A DNA stretch of 64,000 nucleotides from Ruminobacter sp964520475. Lineage in GTDB: Bacteria; Pseudomonadota; Gammaproteobacteria; Enterobacterales; Succinivibrionaceae. The stretch is from NCBI GenBank assembly GCA_964520475.1, contig CAZFNS010000001.1, positions 62,001-126,000 on the forward strand, given 5' to 3'. Within the stretch, counting starts at the first letter, position 1; each line of letters begins with the position of its first letter. The position numbers were made by a program, and so were the translations under genes. Shown piece after piece: positions 1 through 8,219 of this stretch. The notes under the pieces are model-generated. The model worked only from the letters and a program-made list of their open reading frames with translations. It searched no databases and was not told the DNA's origin.

Positions 1-876
1 GGCCTTGATGCGGTACGCCGAGAAATCGGAAATCCCGTCCGAGAACAGGAGGTGGTCGGCCTCGGTTTCCGTGCCGGGGACGACGCTGCGGTCGGCGTAC
101 ACCAGCTCGTATCCCGGGGGCACGTACGACAGTTTCCAGACGATGCCGCCCTTTTCGCCGCCGGAGCGTTTTCCCGCCGCCCCGGGCGCCGGGGCGTTCG
201 CGAGATCCCCGGGATCCGCACCCGGGAACTGTTTCCTGAAGCCGTTGTCGATGCTGAGGATTACTTTGCTCGGCTCGTCGGCGGGGGCGAAATGGGCCGC
301 GAGGTAATACTCCTCGACGGACGACTCCAGCGGGTTTATGACGTCCACCTGCAGCAGGATGCGCGTTTCCTCGTCGAGATAAAGCATGTACCCGTACCGG
401 TCGTTCGCGCGCGGCGAGAGCCGCACCATCAGCGCGTCCCGGCCGGCGATGCGGCTCCGGCCGGTCACCACGGGCACGTAGTTTTTGTACAGGGCGTCCA
501 GATCGATGGTGCTCAGGCGGTCCGGCAGGAACGGGGAGACGCCGTGCGAAACCTTTTCCACGGGGCTGCCCGCGCGGAAGTAGTATATGTCGCCGTCCCG
601 GGTGAAATAGCCCATCGGCAGGCCGTTGAGGTAAAGCAGGTGCCGGTACTCCCTCCCGCCGACCACGCCGTGGGAAAACACGACCGGCTCGCTCTGCATG
701 GGGTACTGCTTGACGAAATACAGCTCGAAATTGGCGGTTTTGAAGGAATCCTGCATCTGCCGGAGATTGCGTTCCGCGTCCAGGTTCGGATTTTCCTCGG
801 CGCGGGGATCGGAAAATGGCGGAGCCGCCAAAGCAAGCGCCGCCAGTAAGATTGCGTAGAGCCCGACTTTTTTCAC
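1..876 (-). CDS. rseB: RseB/MucB, periplasmic regulator of the sigma-E pathway (3' end outside window)
   Basis: RseB binds the periplasmic part of the anti-sigma factor RseA, shields it from DegS, and is thought to sense mislocalised lipoprotein or LPS. I translated 292 codons without a stop; the gene runs off the left edge, so the C-terminus is missing. The start is a GTG at 876, seven bases after the rseA stop, followed by Lys-Lys and a hydrophobic signal peptide of about 18 residues rich in Leu and Ala. The segment around residues 70-100 has the family pattern (HGVVGGREYRHLLYLNG, then GYFTRDGD), and MLYLDEETRILLQ fits the LolA/LolB-like fold. Position after rpoE-rseA supports the call. The start choice is inferred, since no ATG is available. 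Confidence 0.88.
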   Translation of the reverse strand, partial: MKKVGLYAILLAALALAAPPFSDPRAEENPNLDAERNLRQMQDSFKTANFELYFVKQYPMQSEPVVFSHGVVGGREYRHLLYLNGLPMGYFTRDGDIYYFRAGSPVEKVSHGVSPFLPDRLSTIDLDALYKNYVPVVTGRSRIAGRDALMVRLSPRANDRYGYMLYLDEETRILLQVDVINPLESSVEEYYLAAHFAPADEPSKVILSIDNGFRKQFPGADPGDLANAPAPGAAGKRSGGEKGGIVWKLSYVPPGYELVYADRSVVPGTETEADHLLFSDGISDFSAYRIKA

Positions 877-883
877 TGTCTGC

Positions 884-1525
884 CTATTCCCGGGGTAAGT
901 TTCTCCTGACGTTGTCGTGCACGTTCATGAGGACTTCCAGGGTGTTCATTTCCTCGAGCCGGTCCCGGCGGAGCTTCTCGAGCCGCTCCCCGTCCTTGCG
1001 CTCGGCGCCGATCAGCCGGCCGTTGTCGTCCGGGCGCGCCGCCTCGGGGGCGATGCTGAGCGGCAGATTCTGATCCCGCGCCACCACGGTGTTGCTGACG
1101 GGGGCGATGGCCATGCCGGAGTTGGAAACGGACGCGTCCCTGAAATCGTCGCTGCGGCCGGCGGTGACATGCTGCGCGCTCACCACGCAGAGGCAGGCCA
1201 CGGAGGCGGCCACCGCCACGCGGCCGAGTCCTCTCCAGAACCCGCCCCGGGAGAATTCCCCGGGCTCGTCGTTCGCCGCGGCGGGAGCGGCCGCGCCGCC
1301 CGCGGGCCGGACCGCGTACGCCGGCTCGGCGTCGATCTTCGCGGCGAAGGAGGAATCGAGCCCTACCGCGGGTTCCCCGCGCAGGCAGGCGCGCTGGAGG
1401 GTGTAGCCCGCCCACGCGTCCAGGGCGTCGTCGTCGGCGAGCAGCCTCTCGAGCTCCTCGTCGCTTAAGGTTTCTCCGTCAAGGAAGGAAGAAAGCAGTT
1501 CCCTGCTGTTTTTATCCGTACTCAT
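884..1525 (-). CDS. rseA: RseA/MucA-type anti-sigma-E factor
   Basis: Single-pass inner-membrane protein that holds sigma-E inactive until DegS and RseP cleave it. The 213-residue protein has the N-terminal anti-sigma signature (LLSSFLDGETLSDEELERLL), in which the LDGE core matches E. coli RseA, then a Trp-containing helix (ALDAWAGYTLQRA). One hydrophobic segment lies at about residues 100-117 (VAVAASVACLCVVSA), followed by a periplasmic region ending in a Leu/Arg/Glu-rich predicted helix. The ATG at 1525 has AGGA about 10 bases upstream; a TTG two codons earlier is possible. It sits 11 bases after rpoE and 7 before rseB, so the three genes form one operon. Confidence 0.9.
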   Translation of the reverse strand: MSTDKNSRELLSSFLDGETLSDEELERLLADDDALDAWAGYTLQRACLRGEPAVGLDSSFAAKIDAEPAYAVRPAGGAAAPAAANDEPGEFSRGGFWRGLGRVAVAASVACLCVVSAQHVTAGRSDDFRDASVSNSGMAIAPVSNTVVARDQNLPLSIAPEAARPDDNGRLIGAERKDGERLEKLRRDRLEEMNTLEVLMNVHDNVRRNLPRE

Positions 1526-1536
1526 ATGCAATCATC

Positions 1537-2121
1537 CTAGCCGTTCGCGCCGGATTTTTCCGCCAGGTACTTCTCGATGATTTCCCTGGCCCGGAAAATT
1601 CGCGACCTCACCGTGCCTACGGGGCAGTTCATCACGACCGCTATATCCTCGTAGGACATTTCTTCGATTTCCCTCAGGCATATCGCCTGCCTGAGATCTT
1701 CCGACAGGGAATCGAGAGCCTCCCCTATCAGTCTCCTCGTATCGCGGCTCTCCATGATGTTCTCCGGGTTGGAGATGTCGTGGAGCCGGTTCGATCCCTC
1801 GTAGGAGTCGATTTCCGGGGAATTGACGTCCACCTGCTTCATTCTGCCCGCGCTTCCCGACACGAAATTCATCGCCGTGTTGACGGTAATCCGGTACAGC
1901 CAGGTGTAAAACGCGCTTTCCCCCCTGAAATCGGCCAGCGCCCTGTATGTCTTTATGAAAGACTCCTGAGCTATGTCCTGTGCGTCTTCGGGATTGGACA
2001 CGTACCTCAGAGCAATACCCATAACCTTGTACTGATATTTCTTCACCAGCATGTCGAAGGCCCGTTTGCTACCCTGCTGGACCAGCCTCACAAGCTGCAA
2101 ATCAGTTTCCTGTTCACTCAT
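1537..2121 (-). CDS. rpoE: RNA polymerase sigma-E factor (extracytoplasmic stress)
   Basis: ECF sigma factor directing core RNA polymerase to envelope-stress promoters. The 194-residue protein starts MSEQETDLQLV, very close to E. coli RpoE. Region 2 shows FIKTYRALADFRGESAFYTW (core binding and -10 recognition). Region 4 shows MSYEDIAVVMNCPVGTVRSR, the helix-turn-helix that reads the -35 element. I chose the ATG at 2121 over upstream in-frame starts because it matches the family N-terminus, although its ribosome site is weak. A sigma-E-type promoter lies 57-84 bases upstream, so autoregulation is expected. It is divergent from nadB, as in enterics. Confidence 0.96.
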   Translation of the reverse strand: MSEQETDLQLVRLVQQGSKRAFDMLVKKYQYKVMGIALRYVSNPEDAQDIAQESFIKTYRALADFRGESAFYTWLYRITVNTAMNFVSGSAGRMKQVDVNSPEIDSYEGSNRLHDISNPENIMESRDTRRLIGEALDSLSEDLRQAICLREIEEMSYEDIAVVMNCPVGTVRSRIFRAREIIEKYLAEKSGANG

Positions 2122-2177
2122 CTGGATTAAACGTTCCCAATATTCCGCTTTTCTCCTTATCCCGCACACACATAATG

Positions 2178-2205
2178 TAAGACATGGATAAAAATTAAAA
2201 GTTCA
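2178..2205 (-). promoter_or_regulatory. Candidate sigma-E promoter of rpoE-rseA-rseB
   Basis: On the minus strand TGAACTT (2205-2199) is followed by a 16-base spacer and TCTTA (2182-2178). Known sigma-E promoters have a GGAACTT-like -35, a spacer of about 16 and a TCAAA/TCTGA-like -10, so both elements and the spacing fit. Transcription would begin about 50 bases before the rpoE ATG. The rest of the 2122-2445 intergenic region holds a TAAAAT -10-like box for nadB at 2365-2370, without a convincing -35. Confidence 0.68.
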
Positions 2206-2445
2206 GTGCGACCCGCAAAAGAGCCGGAATATTTTCCTCTTGTCGCGCGATCCGGGGCATTGTACCACAACGCCGGGAGATTTTCGCGCGTTTCCCGCGG
2301 GCGGGCCCGGCCCGGAACGCCGCGGCTCCGGCCCGCGCGGGGCAATATCGCGCCCGATCTGTGCTAAAATAATACCGGCGCGCGTCCGGGCTTCCGCCGG
2401 GCCGGCGCCGAAGCCGCGGAAAATCAGCGAGGAAAGAAAACGGAA

Positions 2446-4068
2446 ATGAGCAACAACACCGAATACGACTGCGACGTCCTGGTCATAGGCAGCGGGGCGG
2501 CCGGGCTCTCCCTGGCCCTGTGTCTCGCCGCGCGGGCGAAAGTGATAGTTTTGTCAAAATCGGGCCTGAGCGCGGGGTCGACGAACTACGCCCAGGGCGG
2601 CATCGCCGGCGTCTTCAACACCGCGGACGACAACGACTCCGTGGACGAGCATGTCGAGGACACCATGATCGCGGGCGGCGGCCTCTGCGACCGGGAGGCG
2701 GTGGAGTACACGCTGCGGAACGCGCGGGACAGCATCGCCTGGCTGATCGGCCAGGGCGTCCCCTTCGATCGGAAGGAAGAGATCCTGGCGGACCAGTCCC
2801 CCTACCACCTGCACCGCGAGGGCGGGCACTCCCACCGGAGGATCTTCCACGCCGCCGACCACACCGGGCACACGATCCAGGAGACCCTGAACCGCAAAGT
2901 TCTCGAAAACGCCGGCATCACCGTGCTGCCTGACCACAACGCCGTCGATCTCATCACCACCAAAAAGCTGGATCTCCCCGGCAACCGGGTGATCGGCGCG
3001 TACGTGTTCAACACGGACACGGGCACGGTGGAGACGATCAGGGCCAAATTCGTGGCGCTGTGCACCGGCGGGGCTTCCAAGGTCTACCGCTACACCTGCA
3101 ACCCGGAAGTCAGCTCGGGCGACGGCATCGCCATCGCCTGGCGGGCGGGGTGCCGCGTGGCCAACATGGAATTCAACCAGTTCCATCCCACCACCCTCTA
3201 CAGCCCGAACGACCGGAACTTCCTCCTGACCGAGGCCCTCAGGGGCGAGGGCGCCCTGCTCAAACGGCCCAACGGCACGCGGTTCATGCCCGACTACGAC
3301 GAGCGGGGGGAGCTCGCCCCGCGGGACATCGTCGCCCGGGCCATCGACCACGAGATGAAGAAGCTCGGGGCCGAGTGCATGTACCTCGACATCAGCCACA
3401 AGCCCCCGGAATTCGTCCGCAGGCATTTCCCCACCATTTGGGAAAGGTGCCTCAAATCGGGCATCGACATCACCAGAGAGCCGATCCCCGTGGTTCCGGC
3501 CGCCCACTTCACCTGCGGCGGCGTGATGGTCGACCGCCGGGGCCGGACCGACATCGAGGGGCTCTACGCCGTGGGCGAGGTCTCCTACACCGGCCTGCAC
3601 GGGGCCAACCGGCTCGCCTCCAATTCCCTGCTCGAATGCGTGGTGTACGGCCGCGCCGCGGCCATGGACATCATCGCCCGGCTGCCGCTCGCCGTCGCGC
3701 CCCCCGCCATCCCGGCCTGGGACGAGAGCCAGGTCACCGACGCCGACGAGGAAGTGATCATCCAGCACAACTGGCACGAGCTGCGGCTCACCATGTGGGA
3801 CTACGTCGGCATCGTGCGCACCGACAAGCGGCTCGAACGGGCCATGCACCGGATCAGGCTGCTCAAGGACGAGGTCAGCGAGTTCTACTCGAACTTCCGG
3901 GTCACGAGCAACCTGCTCGAGCTGCGCAACCTCCTGCAGGTGGCCGAGCTGATCGTGAGAAGCGCCATGAAGCGCAAGGACTCCGTCGGCCTGCACTACA
4001 ACGTCGACCATCCGGACAAGCCCCGCGTTTACAAACCCACCATCCTCACGCCCTTCGGGGACGGCTGA
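2446..4068 (+). CDS. nadB: L-aspartate oxidase
   Basis: FAD enzyme that oxidises L-aspartate to iminoaspartate, the first step of de novo NAD synthesis; NadA uses the product. At 540 residues it matches E. coli NadB. The N-terminus carries the dinucleotide-binding motif (VLVIGSGAAGLSLAL), then STNYAQGGIAG near the flavin, HREGGHSHRRI, and the conserved HFTCGGVMVD and GLHGANRLASNSLLE segments of the succinate dehydrogenase/NadB flavoprotein family. The C-terminal helical domain (LRLTMWDYVGIVRT) is intact. A GAGG-type ribosome site precedes the ATG. No nadA or nadC is in the window. Confidence 0.97.
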   Translation: MSNNTEYDCDVLVIGSGAAGLSLALCLAARAKVIVLSKSGLSAGSTNYAQGGIAGVFNTADDNDSVDEHVEDTMIAGGGLCDREAVEYTLRNARDSIAWLIGQGVPFDRKEEILADQSPYHLHREGGHSHRRIFHAADHTGHTIQETLNRKVLENAGITVLPDHNAVDLITTKKLDLPGNRVIGAYVFNTDTGTVETIRAKFVALCTGGASKVYRYTCNPEVSSGDGIAIAWRAGCRVANMEFNQFHPTTLYSPNDRNFLLTEALRGEGALLKRPNGTRFMPDYDERGELAPRDIVARAIDHEMKKLGAECMYLDISHKPPEFVRRHFPTIWERCLKSGIDITREPIPVVPAAHFTCGGVMVDRRGRTDIEGLYAVGEVSYTGLHGANRLASNSLLECVVYGRAAAMDIIARLPLAVAPPAIPAWDESQVTDADEEVIIQHNWHELRLTMWDYVGIVRTDKRLERAMHRIRLLKDEVSEFYSNFRVTSNLLELRNLLQVAELIVRSAMKRKDSVGLHYNVDHPDKPRVYKPTILTPFGDG

Positions 4069-4074
4069 GACCCG

Positions 4075-4108
4075 GGAAGGCCGCCGGGGTTCTCCCCGGC
4101 GGCCTTCC
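4075..4108 (+). terminator. Hairpin downstream of nadB
   Basis: A perfect 15-bp stem (4075-4089 with 4094-4108) closed by a four-base TTCT loop begins seven bases after the nadB stop. The following bases are C/T-rich rather than a clean T run, so termination strength is uncertain. Confidence 0.7.
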
Positions 4109-4153
4109 CTCTCCCGTTTCTTTCCTCCGTCCCGCGGGAGCCTCCGCGCGGGC

Positions 4154-4187
4154 AAAAAAAATTCCCGGTTCGGCGAACCGGGAATTC
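4154..4187 (-). terminator. Intrinsic terminator of pilT-pilU
   Basis: Read on the minus strand, an 11- to 12-bp stem (AATTCCCGGTTC pairing with its complement) is followed by an uninterrupted run of T. It lies 20 bases beyond the pilU stop. Confidence 0.85.
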
Positions 4188-4206
4188 CGCCGGGGCGCCG
4201 CCCCCG

Positions 4207-5328
4207 CTATTCGAACACGACGTTGGACATCTCTTCCGAGCCCTTGACGCCTTCGGCGAGCTTGATCATCAGGCGCACCTCGTTCTCCGAGTCCGCGTAG
4301 TGCAGCGCGTTGTGGTAGCTGATGAGGCCCTGCTTGTACAGCGTGAACAGGCTCTGGTCGAAGGTGATCATGCCCTCGTCCGGCGACTTCAGCATGATGT
4401 CCTTGAGCTTGTACAGCTCGTTCTTCTGCAGGCAGTCGGAAACCGTCGGGGTGTTGACCAGGATGTCGAACGCGGCGCGCCGGCCGCCGGTGGTGGTTTC
4501 GATCAGCTGCTGCGCGATGATGGCCTTCAGGTTGACCGAAAGGTCGAACAGCATCTGGCGCTGGCTGCTTTCCGGAACCAGGTGGAGGATGCGGTCGATG
4601 GCCTGGTTGGCGTTGTTGGCGTGCAGGGTGGCGAGCACCAGGTGACCGGTTTCGGCGAAGCTCAGCGCGAACTCCATGGTCTCCTTGGAACGGATTTCAC
4701 CGATGAGGATGACGTCCGGAGCCTGGCGCAGAGCCGATTTCAGGGCGGCGTCGAAACTTTCCGTGTCGGTGCCCACCTCTCTCTGGGTGATCAGGGAGCG
4801 CTGGTGGTGGTGCACGTATTCGATCGGGTCCTCGATGGTCAGGATGTGGCCGTCGGAGTTCATGTTGCGGTGGCCGATCATCGCGGCCTGGGTGGTGGAT
4901 TTACCCGCGCCGGTGGCGCCCACGAACAGCAGGAGCCCTCTGTCCTCCATTACCCATTTGGTGAACGACGGAGGCAGATGGAGCTCGTCGGTGGTCGGGA
5001 TCCTTTCGACGATGCGGCGGAACACCACGCCCGGGTTGTTCAGCTGCCAGAAGCAGCTCACGCGGTAGCGGCCCAGCTTGGGACGGTAGATGGCGAAGTT
5101 GGCCTCGCGTTCCTTCATGTACTGTTCCTGGAGTTCCGGTCTTTCGATGAGCGTCTCCTGAACGTACTCGAAAACCTGGTCGTAGGTCAGCTTGCCCGGC
5201 TCAATCGGGGTAAGGTGGCCGTCGAGCTTGACCGCCGGTTCCAGATCGACGGTCAGGAACAGGTCGGAAGCCTTGTTTTCGTTCATAAACTGCAAATATC
5301 TGTCGATTTTCAGCGCTTGTTTCAACAT
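4207..5328 (-). CDS. pilU: Type IV pilus retraction ATPase PilU
   Basis: Accessory hexameric ATPase that assists PilT in pilus retraction at the inner-membrane base. At 373 residues it has the usual PilU length. Visible motifs are Walker A (GATGAGKST), the Asp box region (HILTIEDPIEYVHHHQRS), the Walker B-like DVILIGEIRS, and the His box (TGHLVLATLHANNA). PilU-specific features include the acidic tail after the ATPase core. It starts 19 bases after the pilT stop and is probably translated from the same mRNA. A strong terminator follows. Confidence 0.95.
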   Translation of the reverse strand: MLKQALKIDRYLQFMNENKASDLFLTVDLEPAVKLDGHLTPIEPGKLTYDQVFEYVQETLIERPELQEQYMKEREANFAIYRPKLGRYRVSCFWQLNNPGVVFRRIVERIPTTDELHLPPSFTKWVMEDRGLLLFVGATGAGKSTTQAAMIGHRNMNSDGHILTIEDPIEYVHHHQRSLITQREVGTDTESFDAALKSALRQAPDVILIGEIRSKETMEFALSFAETGHLVLATLHANNANQAIDRILHLVPESSQRQMLFDLSVNLKAIIAQQLIETTTGGRRAAFDILVNTPTVSDCLQKNELYKLKDIMLKSPDEGMITFDQSLFTLYKQGLISYHNALHYADSENEVRLMIKLAEGVKGSEEMSNVVFE

Positions 5329-5347
5329 GTCTGCGTTACCCCCATGC

Positions 5348-6421
5348 CTAAACCACGATAGAAGCGGGATCCTTGGCCTTGGACCTGGCCTCGGCCACGC
5401 TGATGATGCCCCTGCTCACGAGCGACTTGAGGTCGGCGTCCAGGGTTTTCATGCCGTGCTGGGTTCCGGTCTGGATCATCGAGTACATCTGCGCGATCTT
5501 GTCTTCGCGGATGAGGTTCCTGATCGACGGTATGCCGATCATGATCTCGTGGGCGGCGATGCGGCCGCCGCCGTTCTTCCTCATGAGGGTCTGGGAAATT
5601 ACCGCCCTCAGGGATTCCGAAAGCATCGAGCGGACCATGTCCTTTTCGGTGCCCGGGAACACGTCGATGATACGGTCGATGGTCTTGGCCGCCGAGTTGG
5701 TGTGCAGGGTGCCGAACACCAGGTGGCCGGTTTCCGCCGCCGTCAGGGCGAGCCTGATGGTCTCGAGGTCGCGGAGCTCGCCGACGAGGATGACGTCCGG
5801 GTCCTCGCGGAGGGCCGAGCGGAGGGCGTTGCTGAACGACTGGGTGTCCCTGTGGACCTCGCGCTGGTTAACCAGGCAGTTCTTGCTCTGGTGCACGAAT
5901 TCGATCGGGTCCTCGATGGTCAGGATGTGGCTGTGCTGCGTTTCGTTGACGTAGTCCACCATCGCGGCGAGCGTGGTCGACTTGCCCGAGCCGGTCGGGC
6001 CGGTGACCAGCACCAGGCCGCGCGGGTAGCTGGCGATCTTCCTGAAGACTTCCGGGCAGTTGAGGTCGTCGAGAGTGAGGACCTTGGACGGAATGGTGCG
6101 GAACACCACGGCCATGCCGCGGTTCTGGTTGAACACGTTCACGCGGAAGCGGGCGAGGCCCTTGACCTCGAAAGAGAAGTCGCACTCGAGAGTCTGCTCG
6201 AACTCCTTGCGCTGGTAGTCGTTCATAATGTCGTACACGAGATTATGAATCGTCGAAACGTCGAGAGGAGGCATGTCGGTGATGTCCATGGTGACGCTGT
6301 CGGTGACTTTGAGCCTGCGCAAATCGCCGTCGACGCGGATGATGGGGGGAATACCGGCGGACAGATGCAAATCTGATGCGTTGTTCTTTACACCATAATG
6401 CAATAAATCTAGAATATCCAT
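5348..6421 (-). CDS. pilT: Type IV pilus retraction ATPase PilT
   Basis: Motor for pilus retraction (twitching, DNA uptake). The 357-residue protein starts MDILDLLHYGVKNNASDLHL, the conserved N-terminal PAS-like domain. Walker A is GPTGSGKST, the Asp box is HILTIEDPIEFVHQSKN, Walker B is DVILVGELRDLETI, and the His box is TGHLVFGTLHTNSA. The end retains the AIRNLIRE-like motif (as SIRNLIRE) needed for retraction in other species. Its presence implies a type IV pilus encoded elsewhere; none of the pilin genes is here. It is divergent from yggS. Confidence 0.97.
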   Translation of the reverse strand: MDILDLLHYGVKNNASDLHLSAGIPPIIRVDGDLRRLKVTDSVTMDITDMPPLDVSTIHNLVYDIMNDYQRKEFEQTLECDFSFEVKGLARFRVNVFNQNRGMAVVFRTIPSKVLTLDDLNCPEVFRKIASYPRGLVLVTGPTGSGKSTTLAAMVDYVNETQHSHILTIEDPIEFVHQSKNCLVNQREVHRDTQSFSNALRSALREDPDVILVGELRDLETIRLALTAAETGHLVFGTLHTNSAAKTIDRIIDVFPGTEKDMVRSMLSESLRAVISQTLMRKNGGGRIAAHEIMIGIPSIRNLIREDKIAQMYSMIQTGTQHGMKTLDADLKSLVSRGIISVAEARSKAKDPASIVV

Positions 6422-6493
6422 GTGTGATCTCTCTTCTAAAGACTTTGGGCCATCGAAGCAAACAACAAGATACAGCCGGAGTCGGGCGGCTGT

Positions 6494-6522
6494 ATCGTAC
6501 GTATAAGAAACGCCCGGTTCAA
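6494..6522 (-). promoter_or_regulatory. Candidate sigma-70 promoter of pilT-pilU
   Basis: Minus strand TTGAAC (6522-6517), 17-base spacer, TACGAT (6499-6494). The -35 matches consensus at five of six positions and the -10 at four of six. It lies about 75 bases upstream of the pilT start in the divergent pilT/yggS region. Confidence 0.5.
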
Positions 6523-6567
6523 TATAAAAATGTATGAACCGATCAAACCTTTTTGATAAAAAGCATT

Positions 6568-7302
6568 ATGAGTACAATACAGGAAAATATTCGGAATATA
6601 CAAGAACTAATTACAAAATTTGCTAGACGCGCCAAACGAAAACCGACTGACGTCAAACTTTTGGCGGTGAGCAAAACCAAGCCTCCCGAAAAAATAATCG
6701 AAGCCTACGACGCCGGGCTTAGGGCGTTCGGCGAGTCCTACGCGCAGGAGGCCGCCCGGAAGATCGCCGCGCTCAGGGACATGGGCTACTCCGACATCTC
6801 CTGGACCTTCATCGGCCCGATCCAGTCCAACAAAACCGCCATAATCGCCAGATTTTTCGACGCGGCCGAAAGCGTCGACCGGATCAAGATCGCCCGGCGG
6901 CTCGCGGCGCAGCGCCCGGACGGCCTGCCCCCGCTGAAAGTGCTCATTCAGGTCAACATCAGCGGCGAGGAACAGAAATCCGGCTGCTCCTGGGAGGAGA
7001 TCGACGGGCTCGCGGCCTGCGTCGCCGCGTCGGACCGGCTGGAGCTGCGCGGGCTCATGGGCGTGGCGGAAAACACGACGGACGAGGCGGAGATAACCGC
7101 CCAGTTCCGGCGCCTCGCGGAGCGTCTCGGGGAGCTCCGGGAGAAATACCCCGGCGCGACGGAACTCTCCATCGGCATGACCGGGGACATGGGCGCGGCC
7201 ATCGCCTGCGGCAGCACCGAGGTGCGCATAGGCACGGCCATTTTCGGGGCCAGGGAATACCGGCGGGACGGCGGGGCCGTCCCGCCCGGCCGGATCGGCT
7301 GA
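6568..7302 (+). CDS. yggS: YggS/PROSC family PLP-binding protein
   Basis: Pyridoxal-phosphate-binding protein involved in PLP homeostasis; no catalytic reaction is established for the family. The 244 residues show the PLP-lysine region (VKLLAVSKTKP), the family signature (FGESYAQEA), WTFIGPIQSNK, and the phosphate-binding C-terminal part (LSIGMTGDMGAAIACGSTEVRIG). In most family members these read FGENYVQE and LSMGMSxDxxxAI, so Ser replaces Asn in the first and Thr-Gly replaces Ser-x in the second. The ATG at 6568 fits the family start. It is followed 19 bases later by proC, the classic yggS-proC neighbourhood. Confidence 0.93.
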   Translation: MSTIQENIRNIQELITKFARRAKRKPTDVKLLAVSKTKPPEKIIEAYDAGLRAFGESYAQEAARKIAALRDMGYSDISWTFIGPIQSNKTAIIARFFDAAESVDRIKIARRLAAQRPDGLPPLKVLIQVNISGEEQKSGCSWEEIDGLAACVAASDRLELRGLMGVAENTTDEAEITAQFRRLAERLGELREKYPGATELSIGMTGDMGAAIACGSTEVRIGTAIFGAREYRRDGGAVPPGRIG

Positions 7303-7321
7303 ATTTAAGCGAGGACAGGAA

Positions 7322-8146
7322 ATGAAGCATCAGAACATCGCCTTCATCGGCGGCGGCAACATGGGGAAGAGCCTCATCAGGGGAATTTTGCGCGCGGGGT
7401 ACCCCCGGGAAATGGTCACGGTGTCGACCCCGTTCCCGGAGGAGATCGCGAAACTTAAGGAAACCTTCGGCATCCGCGGGGTCACCGACAACGCCGCGGC
7501 CGCACGGGACGCGGCCGTCGTCGTCATGGCGGTCAAACCGCAGATGATGCGGGACGTCTGCGCGGATTTCGCCGCGGCGGGCCTGGACTTCGGCGGCAAG
7601 CTGATGATCTCCATCATGGCGGGCGTGACCACGGGGCGCCTCGCCGGACTGGTGCCGGGGCTGAAGCGCGTCGTCAGGGTCATGCCGAACACCCCCGCCC
7701 TCATCGGCCGGGGCATGGCCGGGCTGTATCCCGCGCCCGGAGCCGGGGAGGAGGACAAAAAATTCGCGGAGGAGCTGCTCGGCTGCTGCGGAAAAACGGT
7801 CTGGACAAAATCCGAGGACGACATCGACGCCGTCACGGCCCTTTCGGGCAGCGCCCCGGCGTATTTCTTCCTCTTTATGGAATGCATGGCGAAGAAGGCG
7901 CTCGAGTACGGCTTCACCGCGGCGGAGGCCCGGGCGATGCTGGAGCAGGTCGCCCTGGGATCCGCGGAAATGGTCGCGAAGAACCCGGACAAGACCATCG
8001 CCGAGCTGAGGGAGGCCGTGACCTCCAAGGGCGGCACCACCTACGAGGCCCTCAGGGTGTTCGGCGAAAACTCCCTGGACCGGATCGTTTCCGAGGCCCT
8101 GGACGCCTGCAGGGACCGGGCGCGGGAAATGTCCCGGCAGTTCTGA
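7322..8146 (+). CDS. proC: Pyrroline-5-carboxylate reductase
   Basis: Reduces pyrroline-5-carboxylate to L-proline with NAD(P)H, the last step of proline synthesis. The 274-residue protein has the N-terminal Rossmann motif (IAFIGGGNMGKSLIRG) and the C-terminal dimerisation domain with the family signature ALSGSAPAYFFLF and, near the end, SKGGTTYEAL. A GAGGA ribosome site lies in the 19-base gap after yggS, indicating a two-gene operon ended by the hairpins at 8155-8219. Confidence 0.97.
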   Translation: MKHQNIAFIGGGNMGKSLIRGILRAGYPREMVTVSTPFPEEIAKLKETFGIRGVTDNAAAARDAAVVVMAVKPQMMRDVCADFAAAGLDFGGKLMISIMAGVTTGRLAGLVPGLKRVVRVMPNTPALIGRGMAGLYPAPGAGEEDKKFAEELLGCCGKTVWTKSEDDIDAVTALSGSAPAYFFLFMECMAKKALEYGFTAAEARAMLEQVALGSAEMVAKNPDKTIAELREAVTSKGGTTYEALRVFGENSLDRIVSEALDACRDRAREMSRQF

Positions 8147-8154
8147 AAATCCGC

Positions 8155-8219
8155 AAAAAAGCCTCCGGACGGCTCCGTCCGGAGGCTCGCGCGCCCCGCC
8201 CCGGCGGGGCGCTTTCTTT
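8155..8219. terminator. Convergent terminators between proC and yggT
   Basis: Two adjacent hairpins. The one at 8161-8186 (12-bp perfect stem) is followed, on the minus strand, by six T (8160-8155) and ends the plsC-yggT transcript. The one at 8191-8212 (10-bp GC stem) is followed on the plus strand by TTTCTTT and ends proC; its tail overlaps the last codon of yggT. Confidence 0.8.

Noticed and set aside
2554..4155. Long minus-strand open frame antisense to nadB
   Set aside because: nadB is intact on the plus strand; the antisense frame has no recognisable domain.
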